Shown here piece after piece: positions 38,251-47,759 of a stretch of DNA of 64,000 bases. The DNA comes from Streptomyces sp. 35G-GA-8 (GTDB lineage Bacteria; Actinomycetota; Actinomycetes; Streptomycetales; Streptomycetaceae). A model generated the notes under the pieces. That model searched no databases. It had not been told where the DNA came from and worked only from the letters and a program-made list of their open reading frames with translations. The stretch spans positions 166,800 through 230,799 of the forward strand of contig NZ_JAMHJQ010000014.1 of NCBI RefSeq assembly GCF_023534745.1, given 5' to 3'. The first letter of the stretch is position 1. Each line of letters begins with the position of its first letter. The translations under genes and the position numbers were made by a program.

Positions 38251-39339
38251 TCAGCGCAGCACCCCCTCCAGGAAGTCGCTCCCGAGCCGGGCCACCACGG
38301 CGACATCCAGCTGATGCAGCACATAGCGCCCGCGCCGCTGGGTCGTCAGCAGCCCCGCCTTCCGCAGCACTGCCAGATGCCGGGAGACCTCGGGCGCGGT
38401 GATCCCGTACGTATCGGCCAACTCGCCTGTCGAGTACGAGCCGCGGGCCAGGCTCCGGCACAGCCGCATCCGCATGGGGTGGGCGACTGCCTCCAGCCGC
38501 AGCTTGACCGTGTCGACGGACGTGGCGTCCGTCAGCTCACGCGCGGAGACCGGATACTGCACGACCGGCCGCCAGCCGGGCGTGTGCAGCGCCACCAGAT
38601 GGGGCCAGCCGAAGGCGGTGGGCAGGAACGTCAGCCCCCGTCCCGTCGCGGCCCCACGGCCGTGGGCCAGCTTGTCGATCACGATCCTCGTACGGAGCCC
38701 GTCCTCCTCCAGCGCGATGGCGGGGGAGACCGCGGCGACGGCCTCCGCGAGGCCCTTGCGGCGCAGCATCTCGGTCTTGTGCCGGGCGTCGGCGGCGAGC
38801 TGGACCCGGACGCGCCGCCAGGTGTCCGCGAAGAACGCCTCCTCGCAGTCTTCGAGCAGCCGCCGTATCCAGGCCCTGACCCCGGGCGGATCCGCCAGCA
38901 TCTGGCGTACGAACGCGGCTTGGCGTGGACCGCGGGCCGTCGCCAGCTCCAGCGCGCGCCGCCGCACGTCCGCGTCGACGAGCGGCGAGGGCAGCCCGTC
39001 GCCGTACTGGCTGGCGCAGGAGATCTCCAGGGCCGCCGCCACATACGTCTCGTCGTCCACCAGATCGAGGTCGTCCAGCTCCTCCGCGAGGGTCTCCCGG
39101 GGCACGGCGGGCAGCAGGATGTCGGCGCGGGCCGACCGCCAGAGGAAGTCCGCTTCGTGCAGCCGGTCGGCCAGCTCGGGCTTGAGCGCGGCGCTGGTGG
39201 TGGTGATCCAGCCGTGCAGCCCGGCGTGGTGTGCGGGCTCGGAGAGCACGTGCAGGGCGGCACCCAGCTCCGCCAGCGGGGACGGGCCGAAGGTGATCCG
39301 CTCCCGGGGCAGGCCGGTGATGTCGATGAACACGCTCAT
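38251..39339 (-). CDS. ArsR-type regulator with DUF5937-like N-terminal domain
   Basis: 362 aa. A long N-terminal region (SVFIDITGLPRERITFGPSPLAELGAAL onward, given here only in part) of the DUF5937 group, then a C-terminal winged helix: RLEAVAHPMRMRLCRSLARG, TYGITAPEVSRHLAVLRKAGL and TTQRRGRYVLHQLD. The domain order, with DNA-binding at the C-terminus, is unusual for ArsR proteins but normal for this actinobacterial family. ATG 39339. No metal-site cysteines typical of ArsR are seen. Target unknown. Confidence 0.88.
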   Translation of the reverse strand: MSVFIDITGLPRERITFGPSPLAELGAALHVLSEPAHHAGLHGWITTTSAALKPELADRLHEADFLWRSARADILLPAVPRETLAEELDDLDLVDDETYVAAALEISCASQYGDGLPSPLVDADVRRRALELATARGPRQAAFVRQMLADPPGVRAWIRRLLEDCEEAFFADTWRRVRVQLAADARHKTEMLRRKGLAEAVAAVSPAIALEEDGLRTRIVIDKLAHGRGAATGRGLTFLPTAFGWPHLVALHTPGWRPVVQYPVSARELTDATSVDTVKLRLEAVAHPMRMRLCRSLARGSYSTGELADTYGITAPEVSRHLAVLRKAGLLTTQRRGRYVLHQLDVAVVARLGSDFLEGVLR

Positions 39340-39470
39340 GAAGCCATGGTGCACGCCGCCACTGACAACCGGTCCGCCGATTGACGGCCCGCGTCAAGCG
39401 GGGCGGACGCGGACGCGATGGGGCGGGCCCGGAGGGCACCCCTCCGGACCTGCCCTCCGCACCCGCCTTC

Positions 39471-39550
39471 AGGACCGTTCAGCCCCTGAGGACCGGTTCA
39501 GCCCCTCAGGACCGTTCAGCCCCTCAGGACCGTTCAGCCCCTCAGGACCG
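39471..39550. repeat. Four-copy 18-bp tandem repeat ending the threonine aldolase gene
   Basis: Unit AGGACCGTTCAGCCCCTC repeats four times (one copy 19 bp), plus a partial fifth. The aldolase TGA (39542-39544) lies inside the array, which may also form the gene's 3' untranslated region. Confidence 0.9.
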
Positions 39551-40858
39551 CGCCTCCAGCACCCGGGTCACGAACTCCTCGACCGCCGCCCGTACCTCCT
39601 CCGCCGTCCACTCCAGCCCCGGCTCCCCCACCGTGACCTCCGTGAAGGCAAGACCGCGAAGGGCGGCGGGCGGCGGCGACCAGACCCGGAACAGCGCCGT
39701 CTTCGTCTCCTCCGCCTGCCGCACCGCCGCCTCGTTCAGCACATCCGGGGTGTACGGCAGCCACACCTGGAACTGATGGGTGTGCGGCGGCTCCGGGTGT
39801 ACGCGGAACCACGGGACGGCGGACGCCGCCAGGCCCTCCGCCAGCGCCGCGGCCACCACGCGCGCGTGCGCCACGTACGAGGGCAGCTTCGGCAGTTCGC
39901 GCTCCAGGCCCAGGAGGGCCGTCAGCGCCGCCGGGTACTGCTCGAAGACCTGGCCCCCATAGCGGTGCCGCCAGACCCGCGCCTCCTCCACCAGCTCCCG
40001 GGGACCGGCGAGCACCGCGCCCGACAGCCCGCCGAGCGACTTGTAGAAGGACACGTACACGCTGTCCGCGAGCCCCGCGATCTCGTCGAGCGGACGCCCG
40101 AAGTGCGAGGCGCACTCCCACAGCCGCGCGCCGTCGACATGCACCACCGCGTCCCGCTCCCGCGCCGCGGCCACGGTCGCCACCAGCTCGTCCCAGGACG
40201 GCAGGACGAACCCCGCGTCACGCAGCGGCAGTTCCAGCATCAGCGTGCCGAAGGGCTCGGCCAGGTCGTGGATCTCCTCGGCGGTCGGCAACCGCGGTTC
40301 CTTGGTCGGATGGACCGTACGCACCCCGCTGACCACCGACAGCGCACCGGCCTCGTGCACCTCGGGGTGGGCGAGCGGATGCAGCGCCACCGTGCTGTTG
40401 CCCGTACGCCCCGCCCAGCTGCGCAGCGCCGCCTGCTGCGCCATCGTGCCCGTCGGGAAGAAGGCCGCGGCCGGGAATCCGAGCAGCGCGGCCACCCGTC
40501 GCTCCAGCTCCGCGACGATCCCGTCGCCGTACAGGTCCGGATGCTCGTCCATGTCGTACACGGACCCCGCGTCCGCGGCCAGAGCGGTCAGCCGTTCGCC
40601 CATCGGCAGGTCCATCGGCGCCCGGAGCATCAGCCGCTCCGAGGCCCGCCACGCGGCCAGTCTGCGTCGCCGCGCTTCCTGCGCGGTCTTCTCGCTGTCG
40701 GGCCACCCGGCCTCTTGGATCCGATCGGCGCGGTCAGCCCCGTCAGCCCGGTCCGCCCGGTCAGCCCGGTCTGCCCGGTCGGCCTGATCGAACAGGTCGG
40801 CCCGGTCCGCCCGGTCCGCCCGATCGCCGCCACCGGCCTGCTCACTTGTCTTTCCCAT
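39542..40858 (-). CDS. Low-specificity L-threonine aldolase-like PLP enzyme
   Basis: 438 aa. Beta-eliminating lyase features: FFPTGTMAQQAALRSWAGR, HVDGARLWECASHFG and the PLP lysine in VSFYKSLGGLSGAVL. Cleaves threonine/allo-threonine to glycine and acetaldehyde. The first about 46 residues are a low-complexity run of Arg-Ala-Asp triplets encoded by a 9-bp tandem repeat, followed by the true enzyme start near AWRASERLMLRAPMD. ATG 40858 is in the divergent gap with the DUF2520 gene. Whether translation starts at 40858 or within the array is uncertain. Confidence 0.87.
   Translation of the reverse strand: MGKTSEQAGGGDRADRADRADLFDQADRADRADRADRADGADRADRIQEAGWPDSEKTAQEARRRRLAAWRASERLMLRAPMDLPMGERLTALAADAGSVYDMDEHPDLYGDGIVAELERRVAALLGFPAAAFFPTGTMAQQAALRSWAGRTGNSTVALHPLAHPEVHEAGALSVVSGVRTVHPTKEPRLPTAEEIHDLAEPFGTLMLELPLRDAGFVLPSWDELVATVAAARERDAVVHVDGARLWECASHFGRPLDEIAGLADSVYVSFYKSLGGLSGAVLAGPRELVEEARVWRHRYGGQVFEQYPAALTALLGLERELPKLPSYVAHARVVAAALAEGLAASAVPWFRVHPEPPHTHQFQVWLPYTPDVLNEAAVRQAEETKTALFRVWSPPPAALRGLAFTEVTVGEPGLEWTAEEVRAAVEEFVTRVLEARS
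40723..40826. repeat. 9-bp tandem repeat coding Arg-Ala-Asp triplets
   Basis: Repeating GACCGGGCG/T-type units on the minus strand, about eleven copies with substitutions. It encodes RAD-RAD-RAD... near the N-terminus of the aldolase. In-frame 9-bp units let copy number vary without a frameshift. Confidence 0.88.
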
Positions 40859-40991
40859 GGACCGATCATCGCCCACGCGCGGCCCCCTGCCCACAGCCTG
40901 TGGACAGCCAAGTGGCGGGCCGCGAGGCTGGCGTAGCATGGCGAGAAATCGTCCGGTACCCACCGCGGACTGGAACGGAAGGCCCCACCGC

Positions 40992-41945
40992 GTGAACCCA
41001 ACAGCACAGGAACCCCTCGATCCCCGGGACCGCCCCGCGCGGCTCACGGTCGGTGTCGTCGGAGCGGGCCGCGTCGGCCCGGCCCTGGCCGCGTCGCTCC
41101 GGCTCGCCGGACACCGTCCGGTCGCCGTCTCGGGCGTATCGGACGCCTCTGTGCGGAGGGCCGCCGCGCTGCTGCCCGACATCCCGATCGTCACCCCCGC
41201 CGAAGTCCTCGCCCGCGCCGATCTGGTGCTGCTGACCGTTCCCGACGACGCCCTGCCAGGACTGGTCGACGGGCTCGCGGAGACCGGTGCCGTACGGCCG
41301 GGACAGCTCCTCGTGCACACCTCGGGGCGGTACGGCGCCAAGGTGCTCGACCCGGCCCTGCGCGTGGGCGCCCTGCCGCTTGCCCTCCACCCCGCGATGA
41401 CCTTCACCGGCACGTCCGTGGACGTCCAGCGGCTGGCCGGCTGCTCCTTCGGCGTCACCGCCCCCGAGGAGCTGCGGCTGGCGGCCGAGGCGCTGGTCAT
41501 CGAGATGGGCGGCGAGCCCGAGTGGATCGCGGAGGAGTCGCGTCCGCTCTACCACGCGGCCCTCGCCCTGGGCGCGAACCACCTGGTCACGCTGGTCGCC
41601 CAGTCGATGGAGCTGCTGCGCACCGCCGGGGTCGAAGCGCCCGACAGGATGCTCGGCCCGCTGCTCGGCGCCGCGCTGGACAACGCGCTGCGTTCCGGGG
41701 ACGCCGCGCTCACCGGGCCTGTAGCGCGCGGGGACGCGGGTACGGTCGCCGCGCATGTCGCGGAGTTGCGCACACACGCGCCGGGCGCCGTGGCGGGGTA
41801 TCTCGCGATGGCCCGTACGACCGCGGACCGGGCGCTGGCACACGGTCTGCTCAAGCCCGAGCTGGCGGAGGACCTTCTCGACGTCCTTGCCGGCGGCGAC
41901 GCCCTCGGGGACGCCCGCGGCGACGGTGCCGGGGACTCCCGATGA
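40992..41945 (+). CDS. Rossmann-fold DUF2520 protein
   Basis: 317 aa. N-terminal NAD(P)-binding GVVGAGRVGPALAASLRLAGH, then LVLLTVPDDALPGLVDGLAE, the LHPAMTFTG motif and the C-terminal DUF2520 helical domain (ALALGANHLVTLVAQSMELLRTAG). It is the first gene of the pan-nad cluster. Because no panE is seen here, a ketopantoate-reductase-like role is conceivable, but DUF2520 proteins are not proven to be that enzyme. GTG 40992 has GGAAGG nine nt upstream; ATG 40938 is in frame and weaker. Its TGA overlaps the ATG of the next small ORF. Confidence 0.88.
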   Translation: MNPTAQEPLDPRDRPARLTVGVVGAGRVGPALAASLRLAGHRPVAVSGVSDASVRRAAALLPDIPIVTPAEVLARADLVLLTVPDDALPGLVDGLAETGAVRPGQLLVHTSGRYGAKVLDPALRVGALPLALHPAMTFTGTSVDVQRLAGCSFGVTAPEELRLAAEALVIEMGGEPEWIAEESRPLYHAALALGANHLVTLVAQSMELLRTAGVEAPDRMLGPLLGAALDNALRSGDAALTGPVARGDAGTVAAHVAELRTHAPGAVAGYLAMARTTADRALAHGLLKPELAEDLLDVLAGGDALGDARGDGAGDSR

Positions 41946-42082
41946 CCACACGCACGCTTCTTGACGCGCGTCCTGACGCGCATCTGAAGAGGACCGCCAA
42001 GGGCACGGCGAAGAGGACCGCCAAGGGCACCGCGAAGAGCGCCGCGCACGCGCATCCTGGAGACGTGGAGACCATCCGATGA
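41942..42082 (+). CDS. Small basic ORF with internal repeat, coupled to both neighbours
   Basis: 46 aa, [16 protein letters not shown], then the octapeptide KRTAKGTA twice, then [18 protein letters not shown] 41942 overlaps the DUF2520 stop (ATGA) and its TGA (42080-42082) overlaps the panC ATG at 42079 (ATGA). A ribosome site GGGGAC precedes it, and panC has its own GGAGACC. A perfect 24-bp repeat (41987-42010, 42011-42034) encodes the octapeptides. Very lysine/arginine-rich; no relative recognised. Either a real coupled peptide or a translational bridge that carries ribosomes into panC. Confidence 0.55.
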   Translation: MTTRTLLDARPDAHLKRTAKGTAKRTAKGTAKSAAHAHPGDVETIR

Positions 42083-43098
42083 GCCTCGAACTCGCCCCCA
42101 CGCGCGCGGACCTCGACCGCCTCCTGGAGAGGCGCGCGGCCCCCGGCCGTATCGCGGTGGTGATGACCATGGGGGCGCTCCACGACGGGCACGCGAGCCT
42201 CGTACGGGCCGCCCGCGCCCATGCCGGTGCCGACGGGTTCGTGGTGGTCACCGTCTTCGTCAACCCGCTCCAGTTCGGCGCGGGCGAGGATCTTGAGCGC
42301 TACCCCCGCACGCTCGAAGCCGATCTGAAGACCGCGGCGGAGGCGGGCGCCGACGCCGTCTTCGCACCGTCCGCCGACGAGGTCTACCCGGGCGGCGCCC
42401 CCCAGGTCACGATCACCGCGGGCGCCATGGGCGCGCGGCTGGAAGGCACCTCGCGCCCGGGACACTTCGACGGCATGCTGACCGTCGTCGCCAAACTGCT
42501 CCACCTCACCCGGGCGGACACCGCGTTCTTCGGCCAGAAGGACGCCCAGCAGCTCGCCCTGGTCCGCCGGATGGCCCGCGATCTGAACTTCCCGGCCGAG
42601 ATCGTCGGCGTACCGACGGTCCGTGCCGATGACGGTCTCGCGCTCTCCAGCCGCAACCGCTATCTGTCGGTCCCCGAGCGCCGTACCGCCCTCGCGCTCT
42701 CCCGGGCCCTGTTCGCCGCCCGCGACCGGCTCGCCGCCCAGCAGGCCCTGCGCGCCCGCGCCGAGTACGCGCCCACGCCCGGCGCGCGGGCCGCCGCGCT
42801 CTCCAAGCTGGGTGAGGCCAGGCTCGCGGCCGACGCCCACGCGGTGGCCGCCGCCGGCAGCGCCGGTGAGGACTGGAACGGGGCGGACGGCGTACGGGCC
42901 GCGGCCCGCGCCGTCCTCGACGAGGCGGCCAGGAGCGTACCGCCGCTGGCCCTCGACTATCTCGCCCTTGTCGACCCCGCCGACTTCACCGAGGTCCCCG
43001 ACGACCACACCGGCGAGGCGGTCCTCGCCGTCGCCGCGCGCGTCGGTGCCACGCGGCTGATCGACAACATCCCGCTGACCTTCGGAGCCTCCCAGTGA
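42079..43098 (+). CDS. panC: Pantothenate synthetase
   Basis: 339 aa, longer than the usual 280 or so. Nucleotidyltransferase motif [70 protein letters not shown] and [10 protein letters not shown]. Condenses pantoate with beta-alanine using ATP. The extra length lies around residues 225-285 ([20 protein letters not shown] region), Ala-rich. ATG 42079 overlaps the small ORF's stop; its own stop overlaps the nadB GTG (GTGA). Confidence 0.95.
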   Translation: MSLELAPTRADLDRLLERRAAPGRIAVVMTMGALHDGHASLVRAARAHAGADGFVVVTVFVNPLQFGAGEDLERYPRTLEADLKTAAEAGADAVFAPSADEVYPGGAPQVTITAGAMGARLEGTSRPGHFDGMLTVVAKLLHLTRADTAFFGQKDAQQLALVRRMARDLNFPAEIVGVPTVRADDGLALSSRNRYLSVPERRTALALSRALFAARDRLAAQQALRARAEYAPTPGARAAALSKLGEARLAADAHAVAAAGSAGEDWNGADGVRAAARAVLDEAARSVPPLALDYLALVDPADFTEVPDDHTGEAVLAVAARVGATRLIDNIPLTFGASQ

Positions 43099-44885
43099 CC
43101 GGAACCGGTATACGGCTGACCGCCCCCGCGCCCGGCTGGGCCATCGACGCCGATGTCGTCGTGGTCGGCTCCGGCGTCGCCGGTCTCACCGCCGCCCTGC
43201 GCTGCACCGCCGCCGGGCTCCGTACGGTCGTCGTCACCAAGGCCCGGCTCGACGACGGCTCCACGCGCTGGGCGCAGGGCGGCATCGCCGCGGCGCTCGG
43301 CGAGGGCGACACCCCCGAACAGCATCTGGCGGACACCCTCGTCGCGGGCGCGGGCCTGTGCGACGAGGAGGCGGTCCGCACCCTCGTCACCGAAGGTCCG
43401 GCGGCCGTACGGCGGCTGATCGGCACGGGCGCGCACTTCGACACCTCCGCCACCGGCGAGCTCCAGCTCACCCGCGAGGGCGGCCACCACCGCCGCCGTA
43501 TCGCCCACGCGGGCGGCGACGCGACCGGCGCGGAGATCTCCCGCGCCCTGGTGGAAGCGGTACGCGACGCCGCGCTCCGTACGGTCGAGAACGCGCTGGT
43601 CCTCGACCTGCTGACGGACGAGCGCGGCCGTACGTCGGGCGTCACCCTCCATGTGATGGGCGAGGGCCAGCACGACGGCGTCGGCGCGGTGCGCGCCCCC
43701 GCGGTGATCCTGGCCACCGGCGGCATGGGCCAGGTCTTCTCAGCGACGACCAACCCCCCGGTCTCCACCGGCGACGGCGTGGCGCTGGCGCTGCGTGCGG
43801 GCGCGGAGGTCTCCGACCTGGAGTTCGTCCAGTTCCACCCGACGGTGCTCTTCCTCGGCACGGGCGCGGAGGGCCAGCAGCCGCTGGTCTCGGAGGCGGT
43901 ACGGGGCGAGGGAGCCCATCTCGTCGACGCAGACGGCGTCCGTTTCATGCTCGGACAGCACGAACTGGCGGAGCTGGCCCCCCGCGACATCGTCGCCAAG
44001 GCGATCACGCGCCGGATGCGGGAGCAGGGCGCCGAGCACATGTATCTGGACGCCAGGCACTTCGGCGCCGCGATGTGGGAGACCCGCTTCCCCACCATCC
44101 TGGCGGCCTGCCGGGCGCACGGCATCGACCCGGTCACGGAGCCCGTCCCGGTGGCGCCCGCCGCCCACTACGCGTCGGGCGGAGTCCGCACGGATCTGCG
44201 CGGGCGGACGACCGTACCGGGGCTGTACGCGTGCGGCGAGGTCGCCTGTACGGGCGTCCACGGCGCGAACCGGCTGGCCTCCAACTCCCTCCTGGAGGGG
44301 CTGGTCTTCGCGGAGCGGATAGCGGCGGACATAGCGGCGGACATAGCGGCGGGCGGTACGGCGGACAGCACCGCCGACGGCACGGCCGATCCCGCCCCGC
44401 CCCCCGTCGAACCGTCGGCCACCACCGTCCTGCTGCCGCTGATCGCCCCCGAGGCCCGCGCCGGAATCCAGCGGATCATGTCCGAGGGCGCGGGCGTGCT
44501 CAGATCAGCCGGCAGCCTGGGCACCGCCGCCGCGGCCCTGGAGGCCGTGTACGAGCAGGCTCAGGACCACGACGGCCCCGGAAAGGCGGCCGTCCCCGGC
44601 GTCGAGTCCTGGGAGACGTCGAATCTGCTCTGTGTGGCCCGGGTCCTGGTCGCCGCGGCCCTGGAGCGCGAGGAGACCCGCGGCTGCCACTGGCGCGAGG
44701 ACCGTCCGGAGCGCGACGACGCCGACTGGGCCCGCCATCTCGTCATCACCCTGACGCCCGACCGCCGGCCGGTACTGCGCCGTACCGCGACCGCCGCGTT
44801 CCCGCCCGTGGACCCCGGTCCTGTGGCCATCGCCGCACCCAGCTCCGCAACTTCACCCCCCGCCGACGCCCCCAGGGAGCCGTAA
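43095..44885 (+). CDS. nadB: L-aspartate oxidase
   Basis: 596 aa. FAD-binding [20 protein letters not shown], SRxR-type [29 protein letters not shown], and [15 protein letters not shown] with [16 protein letters not shown]. Oxidises aspartate to iminoaspartate for NAD synthesis. About 40 Ala-rich residues ([20 protein letters not shown] region) are inserted near residue 415. GTG 43095 overlaps the panC stop. nadC follows after 2 nt; nadA is not in this window. Confidence 0.95.
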   Translation: MTGTGIRLTAPAPGWAIDADVVVVGSGVAGLTAALRCTAAGLRTVVVTKARLDDGSTRWAQGGIAAALGEGDTPEQHLADTLVAGAGLCDEEAVRTLVTEGPAAVRRLIGTGAHFDTSATGELQLTREGGHHRRRIAHAGGDATGAEISRALVEAVRDAALRTVENALVLDLLTDERGRTSGVTLHVMGEGQHDGVGAVRAPAVILATGGMGQVFSATTNPPVSTGDGVALALRAGAEVSDLEFVQFHPTVLFLGTGAEGQQPLVSEAVRGEGAHLVDADGVRFMLGQHELAELAPRDIVAKAITRRMREQGAEHMYLDARHFGAAMWETRFPTILAACRAHGIDPVTEPVPVAPAAHYASGGVRTDLRGRTTVPGLYACGEVACTGVHGANRLASNSLLEGLVFAERIAADIAADIAAGGTADSTADGTADPAPPPVEPSATTVLLPLIAPEARAGIQRIMSEGAGVLRSAGSLGTAAAALEAVYEQAQDHDGPGKAAVPGVESWETSNLLCVARVLVAAALEREETRGCHWREDRPERDDADWARHLVITLTPDRRPVLRRTATAAFPPVDPGPVAIAAPSSATSPPADAPREP

Positions 44886-44887
44886 CC

Positions 44888-45934
44888 GTGAGCACGCCCG
44901 AAGACAGTCCGCGCCCCGAGCCCGTGGACGTACCGCTCATCCAGATCGGCGCCCCGGCCGCGGCGCCGGCCCCGCCGGGCGGCTGCGGCGACGGCTGCGG
45001 CTGCTCCGCGGGCGAGGACGGCTACGGACCCGACGACCTGGAGTGCGGCCTCGACCCCGCCCTCGCCCAACTGCTCGCCGACGCGGGCCTGGACCCCGTC
45101 CAGGTCGAGGACGTCGCGCATGTCGCCGTCGCGGAGGACCTCGACCACGGCGTGGACGTGACGACCGTCGCCACCGTCCCCGAGGACGCCGTCGCCACCG
45201 GCGACTTCACCGCGCGCGAGGGCGGTACGGTCGCGGGCCTGCACATCGCCGAGGCCGTGCTCTCCCTCGTCTGCACGGAGGAGTTCGCCGTGGAGCGCCA
45301 CGCCGCCGACGGCGACCGTGTCGAGGCCGGCCAGAAGCTGCTCAGCGTCACCACCCGCACCCGTGATCTGCTCACCGCCGAGCGCAGCGCGCTCAATCTG
45401 CTGTGCCGGCTCTCCGGTATCGCGACCGCCACGCGCGCCTGGGCCGATGTGCTCGAAGGCACCGGCGCCAAGGTCCGCGACACCCGCAAGACCACTCCCG
45501 GGCTGCGCGCCCTGGAGAAGTACGCGGTGCGCTGCGGCGGCGGGGTCAACCACCGGATGTCGCTCTCCGACGCGGCCCTGGTGAAGGACAACCACGTCGT
45601 CGCGGCGGGCGGGGTCGCCGAGGCGTTCAAGGCCGTACGGGACCAGTTCCCCGACGTACCGATCGAGGTCGAGGTCGACACCCTCCACCAGGTCCGCGAA
45701 GTCCTGGACGCGGGCGCCGATCTGATCCTGCTGGACAACTTCACCCCGGCCGAGACCGCGGAGGCCGTGGCCATCGTCGCGGGCCGCGCGGTCCTGGAGT
45801 CCTCGGGCCGGCTCGTCCTCGGCAACGCGCGCGCCTACGCGGAGACGGGCGTCGACTTCCTCGCGGTCGGGGCGCTCACCCACTCCTCCCCGATCCTCGA
45901 CATCGGCCTCGACCTGCGAGAGGCCGGCGCCTGA
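44888..45934 (+). CDS. nadC: Nicotinate-nucleotide pyrophosphorylase with Cys-rich N-terminal extension
   Basis: 348 aa. Quinolinate phosphoribosyltransferase motifs: AEDLDHGVDVTTVATVPED, LNLLCRLSGIATATRA, RDTRKTTPGLRALEKYAVRCGG and DLILLDNFTP. The first about 50 residues are an extension containing GGCGDGCGCSAGEDG, three cysteines as CxxxCxC, absent from typical NadC (about 280-290 aa). GTG 44888 follows the nadB stop by 2 nt. The stop overlaps the coaX ATG (TGATG). Makes nicotinate mononucleotide from quinolinate. Confidence 0.94.
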   Translation: MSTPEDSPRPEPVDVPLIQIGAPAAAPAPPGGCGDGCGCSAGEDGYGPDDLECGLDPALAQLLADAGLDPVQVEDVAHVAVAEDLDHGVDVTTVATVPEDAVATGDFTAREGGTVAGLHIAEAVLSLVCTEEFAVERHAADGDRVEAGQKLLSVTTRTRDLLTAERSALNLLCRLSGIATATRAWADVLEGTGAKVRDTRKTTPGLRALEKYAVRCGGGVNHRMSLSDAALVKDNHVVAAGGVAEAFKAVRDQFPDVPIEVEVDTLHQVREVLDAGADLILLDNFTPAETAEAVAIVAGRAVLESSGRLVLGNARAYAETGVDFLAVGALTHSSPILDIGLDLREAGA

Positions 45935-46731
45935 TGCTGCTCACGATCGACGTCGGCAACACCCATACCGTCCTCGGCCTGTTCGACGGCGAGGAGATCG
46001 TCGAGCACTGGCGCATCTCCACCGACGCGCGCCGCACCGCCGACGAACTCGCCGTGCTCCTCCAGGGACTGATGGGGACGCACCCGCTGCTCGGCGACGA
46101 ACTGGGCGACGGCATCGAGGGGATCGCGATCTGCTCGACGGTCCCCTCCGTCCTGCACGAACTGCGCGAGGTGACCCGCCGCTACTACGGGGATGTCCCC
46201 GCCGTCCTCGTGGAACCCGGCATCAAGACGGGCGTGCCGATCCTGATGGACAACCCCAAGGAGGTCGGCGCCGACCGCATCATCAACGCGGTCGCGGCGG
46301 TCGAGCTGTACGGGGGCCCGGCGATCGTCGTCGACTTCGGTACGGCGACGACCTTCGACGCGGTCAGCGCGCGCGGTGAGTACGCGGGCGGTGTGATCGC
46401 CCCCGGCATCGAGATCTCGGTCGAGGCGCTCGGCGTCAAGGGCGCCCAGCTCCGCAAGATCGAGCTGGCCAGGCCGCGCAGCGTGATCGGCAAGAACACC
46501 GTGGAGGCGATGCAGGCGGGCATCCTGTACGGCTTCGCCGGCCAGGTCGACGGGGTGGTGGCGCGGATGGCCCGCGAGCTGGCCGAGGATCCCGAGGAGG
46601 TCACGGTGATCGCGACCGGCGGCCTGGCACCGATGGTGCTGGGCGAGGCGTCCGTGATCGACGAGCACGAGCCCTGGCTCACCCTGATCGGCCTGCGCCT
46701 GGTGTACGAGCGCAACGTCTCGCGTATGTGA
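45934..46731 (+). CDS. coaX: Type III pantothenate kinase
   Basis: 265 aa. MLLTIDVGNTHTVLGLFDG is the phosphate-1 loop, DFGTATTFDAVSARGEY the substrate region, and GADRIINAVAAV, TVIATGGLAP the remaining family motifs. Phosphorylates pantothenate, the first step to CoA. Its ATG overlaps the nadC stop, completing an operon that makes pantothenate, activates it, and makes NAD. The family uses a monovalent cation (K+ or NH4+). Confidence 0.96.
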   Translation: MLLTIDVGNTHTVLGLFDGEEIVEHWRISTDARRTADELAVLLQGLMGTHPLLGDELGDGIEGIAICSTVPSVLHELREVTRRYYGDVPAVLVEPGIKTGVPILMDNPKEVGADRIINAVAAVELYGGPAIVVDFGTATTFDAVSARGEYAGGVIAPGIEISVEALGVKGAQLRKIELARPRSVIGKNTVEAMQAGILYGFAGQVDGVVARMARELAEDPEEVTVIATGGLAPMVLGEASVIDEHEPWLTLIGLRLVYERNVSRM

Positions 46732-46892
46732 GCGGGCGGGGGGCGCGGCCCTGCCCCGTGGCCGGGGCCAAAGAGCGGGGTCCCTCCTCAGTCCGTCCGT
46801 CCCTCGTTCGTCCGTCCCTCGTTCGGCGGTCGGGCCGCGCCAGAAGAGGGGCGTTAAGCCGATTTTGTCCCTTTGGCGCGTAGTGTCGCCGC

Positions 46893-47531
46893 ATGCCCAC
46901 GCCATACGGATCACGCGGCGGCATGGCCTTCGGTGCGGACGAGCTGAGTGTGCTCCGACGTGCCCTCGCCGTTGCCCTTCACCCCGCCCCGCTCCCGAAC
47001 GAGGACGTCCGGGCCTGCCTGGCCCTCGCCGAGTCCGTGGACGAGGCGATGCGCGAGGCCGGGCGTCTGCGGGCCTTTCTCCAGGCCGACCTCGCGAGGT
47101 ACCGGCAAGCGCTTCCCGGGTCCCTCACGGGCTATCTGGAGCTGCTCCAGGACGCACTGGCGGCCGGTTACCACCCCCGGCCCGACGACCTCGCGGCGCT
47201 GCGCGCCCTGCGCGCCAACCCGGTCGCGGCGGCCCTGCTCGACCGCTGCCGGCGGCTCACGGACCGCTCGGTGGTCGCCCATCTGGCCGGCGCCCGCGCC
47301 GCCACGGCCCCCGCTCCCCGCACCCGCCTCCTCGCGCTCCCCGGTGGACGAGCCGCCGACGAACCGGCCCAGGAGCCCCGCGAACCCCACAAGCCCGACA
47401 AGCCCCGCGAGCCCCGCCGGCCCGAGCGCCCCGAGCACCCGGAGAAGGACCGGCCGATGCCCAAGCCGTCCGAGGTCTTCCCGCCCCGCCGCCGACCCGC
47501 GCCCCCGCCGGAGGAGCGCGCCGCCGGATAG
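46893..47531 (+). CDS. Conserved hypothetical protein with Pro-rich tail
   Basis: 212 aa. A helical Ala/Leu-rich first 130 residues (LSVLRRALAVALHPAPLPNE, VDEAMREAGRLRAFLQADLA) and a low-complexity Pro/Glu/Lys/Arg tail (REPHKPDKPREPRRPERPEH). No domain recognised. ATG 46893 is 161 bp after coaX; no clear promoter is claimed. Followed 14 bp later by a small membrane protein gene, perhaps in one operon. Confidence 0.8.
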   Translation: MPTPYGSRGGMAFGADELSVLRRALAVALHPAPLPNEDVRACLALAESVDEAMREAGRLRAFLQADLARYRQALPGSLTGYLELLQDALAAGYHPRPDDLAALRALRANPVAAALLDRCRRLTDRSVVAHLAGARAATAPAPRTRLLALPGGRAADEPAQEPREPHKPDKPREPRRPERPEHPEKDRPMPKPSEVFPPRRRPAPPPEERAAG

Positions 47532-47545
47532 CTACTCTGGACGGC

Positions 47546-47734
47546 ATGGACTACGTATCCGCGCTCCTGCCTCCCGTGGTGATGGCCGCCTTCTTCATCG
47601 GCCTGGTCGTGACGATCGTCAAGAGTCAGGGCGGTCCCAACAAGTCCAAGGAGGACGCCGCCGTCGACGCGGCGATCGCTCGCGCGGAGGCCGCCCAGGA
47701 GCAGGGCCGTACCCCGGATCCGCGCGGCGCCTGA
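47546..47734 (+). CDS. Small single-span membrane protein
   Basis: 62 aa. MDYVSALLPPVVMAAFFIGL plus VVTIVK forms one transmembrane helix (about residues 8-26), followed by a charged helix QGGPNKSKEDAAVDAAIARA. Small conserved actinobacterial protein of unknown role. Starts 14 bp after the previous gene. A strong terminator follows at 47760. Confidence 0.85.
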   Translation: MDYVSALLPPVVMAAFFIGLVVTIVKSQGGPNKSKEDAAVDAAIARAEAAQEQGRTPDPRGA

Positions 47735-47759
47735 GGCATACGCGCTCAACATATGACCA

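Noticed and set aside
39471-39550. CRISPR-like array
   Set aside because: Units are directly adjacent without unique spacers and no cas genes are near. Same for 62165-62238 and 418-462.
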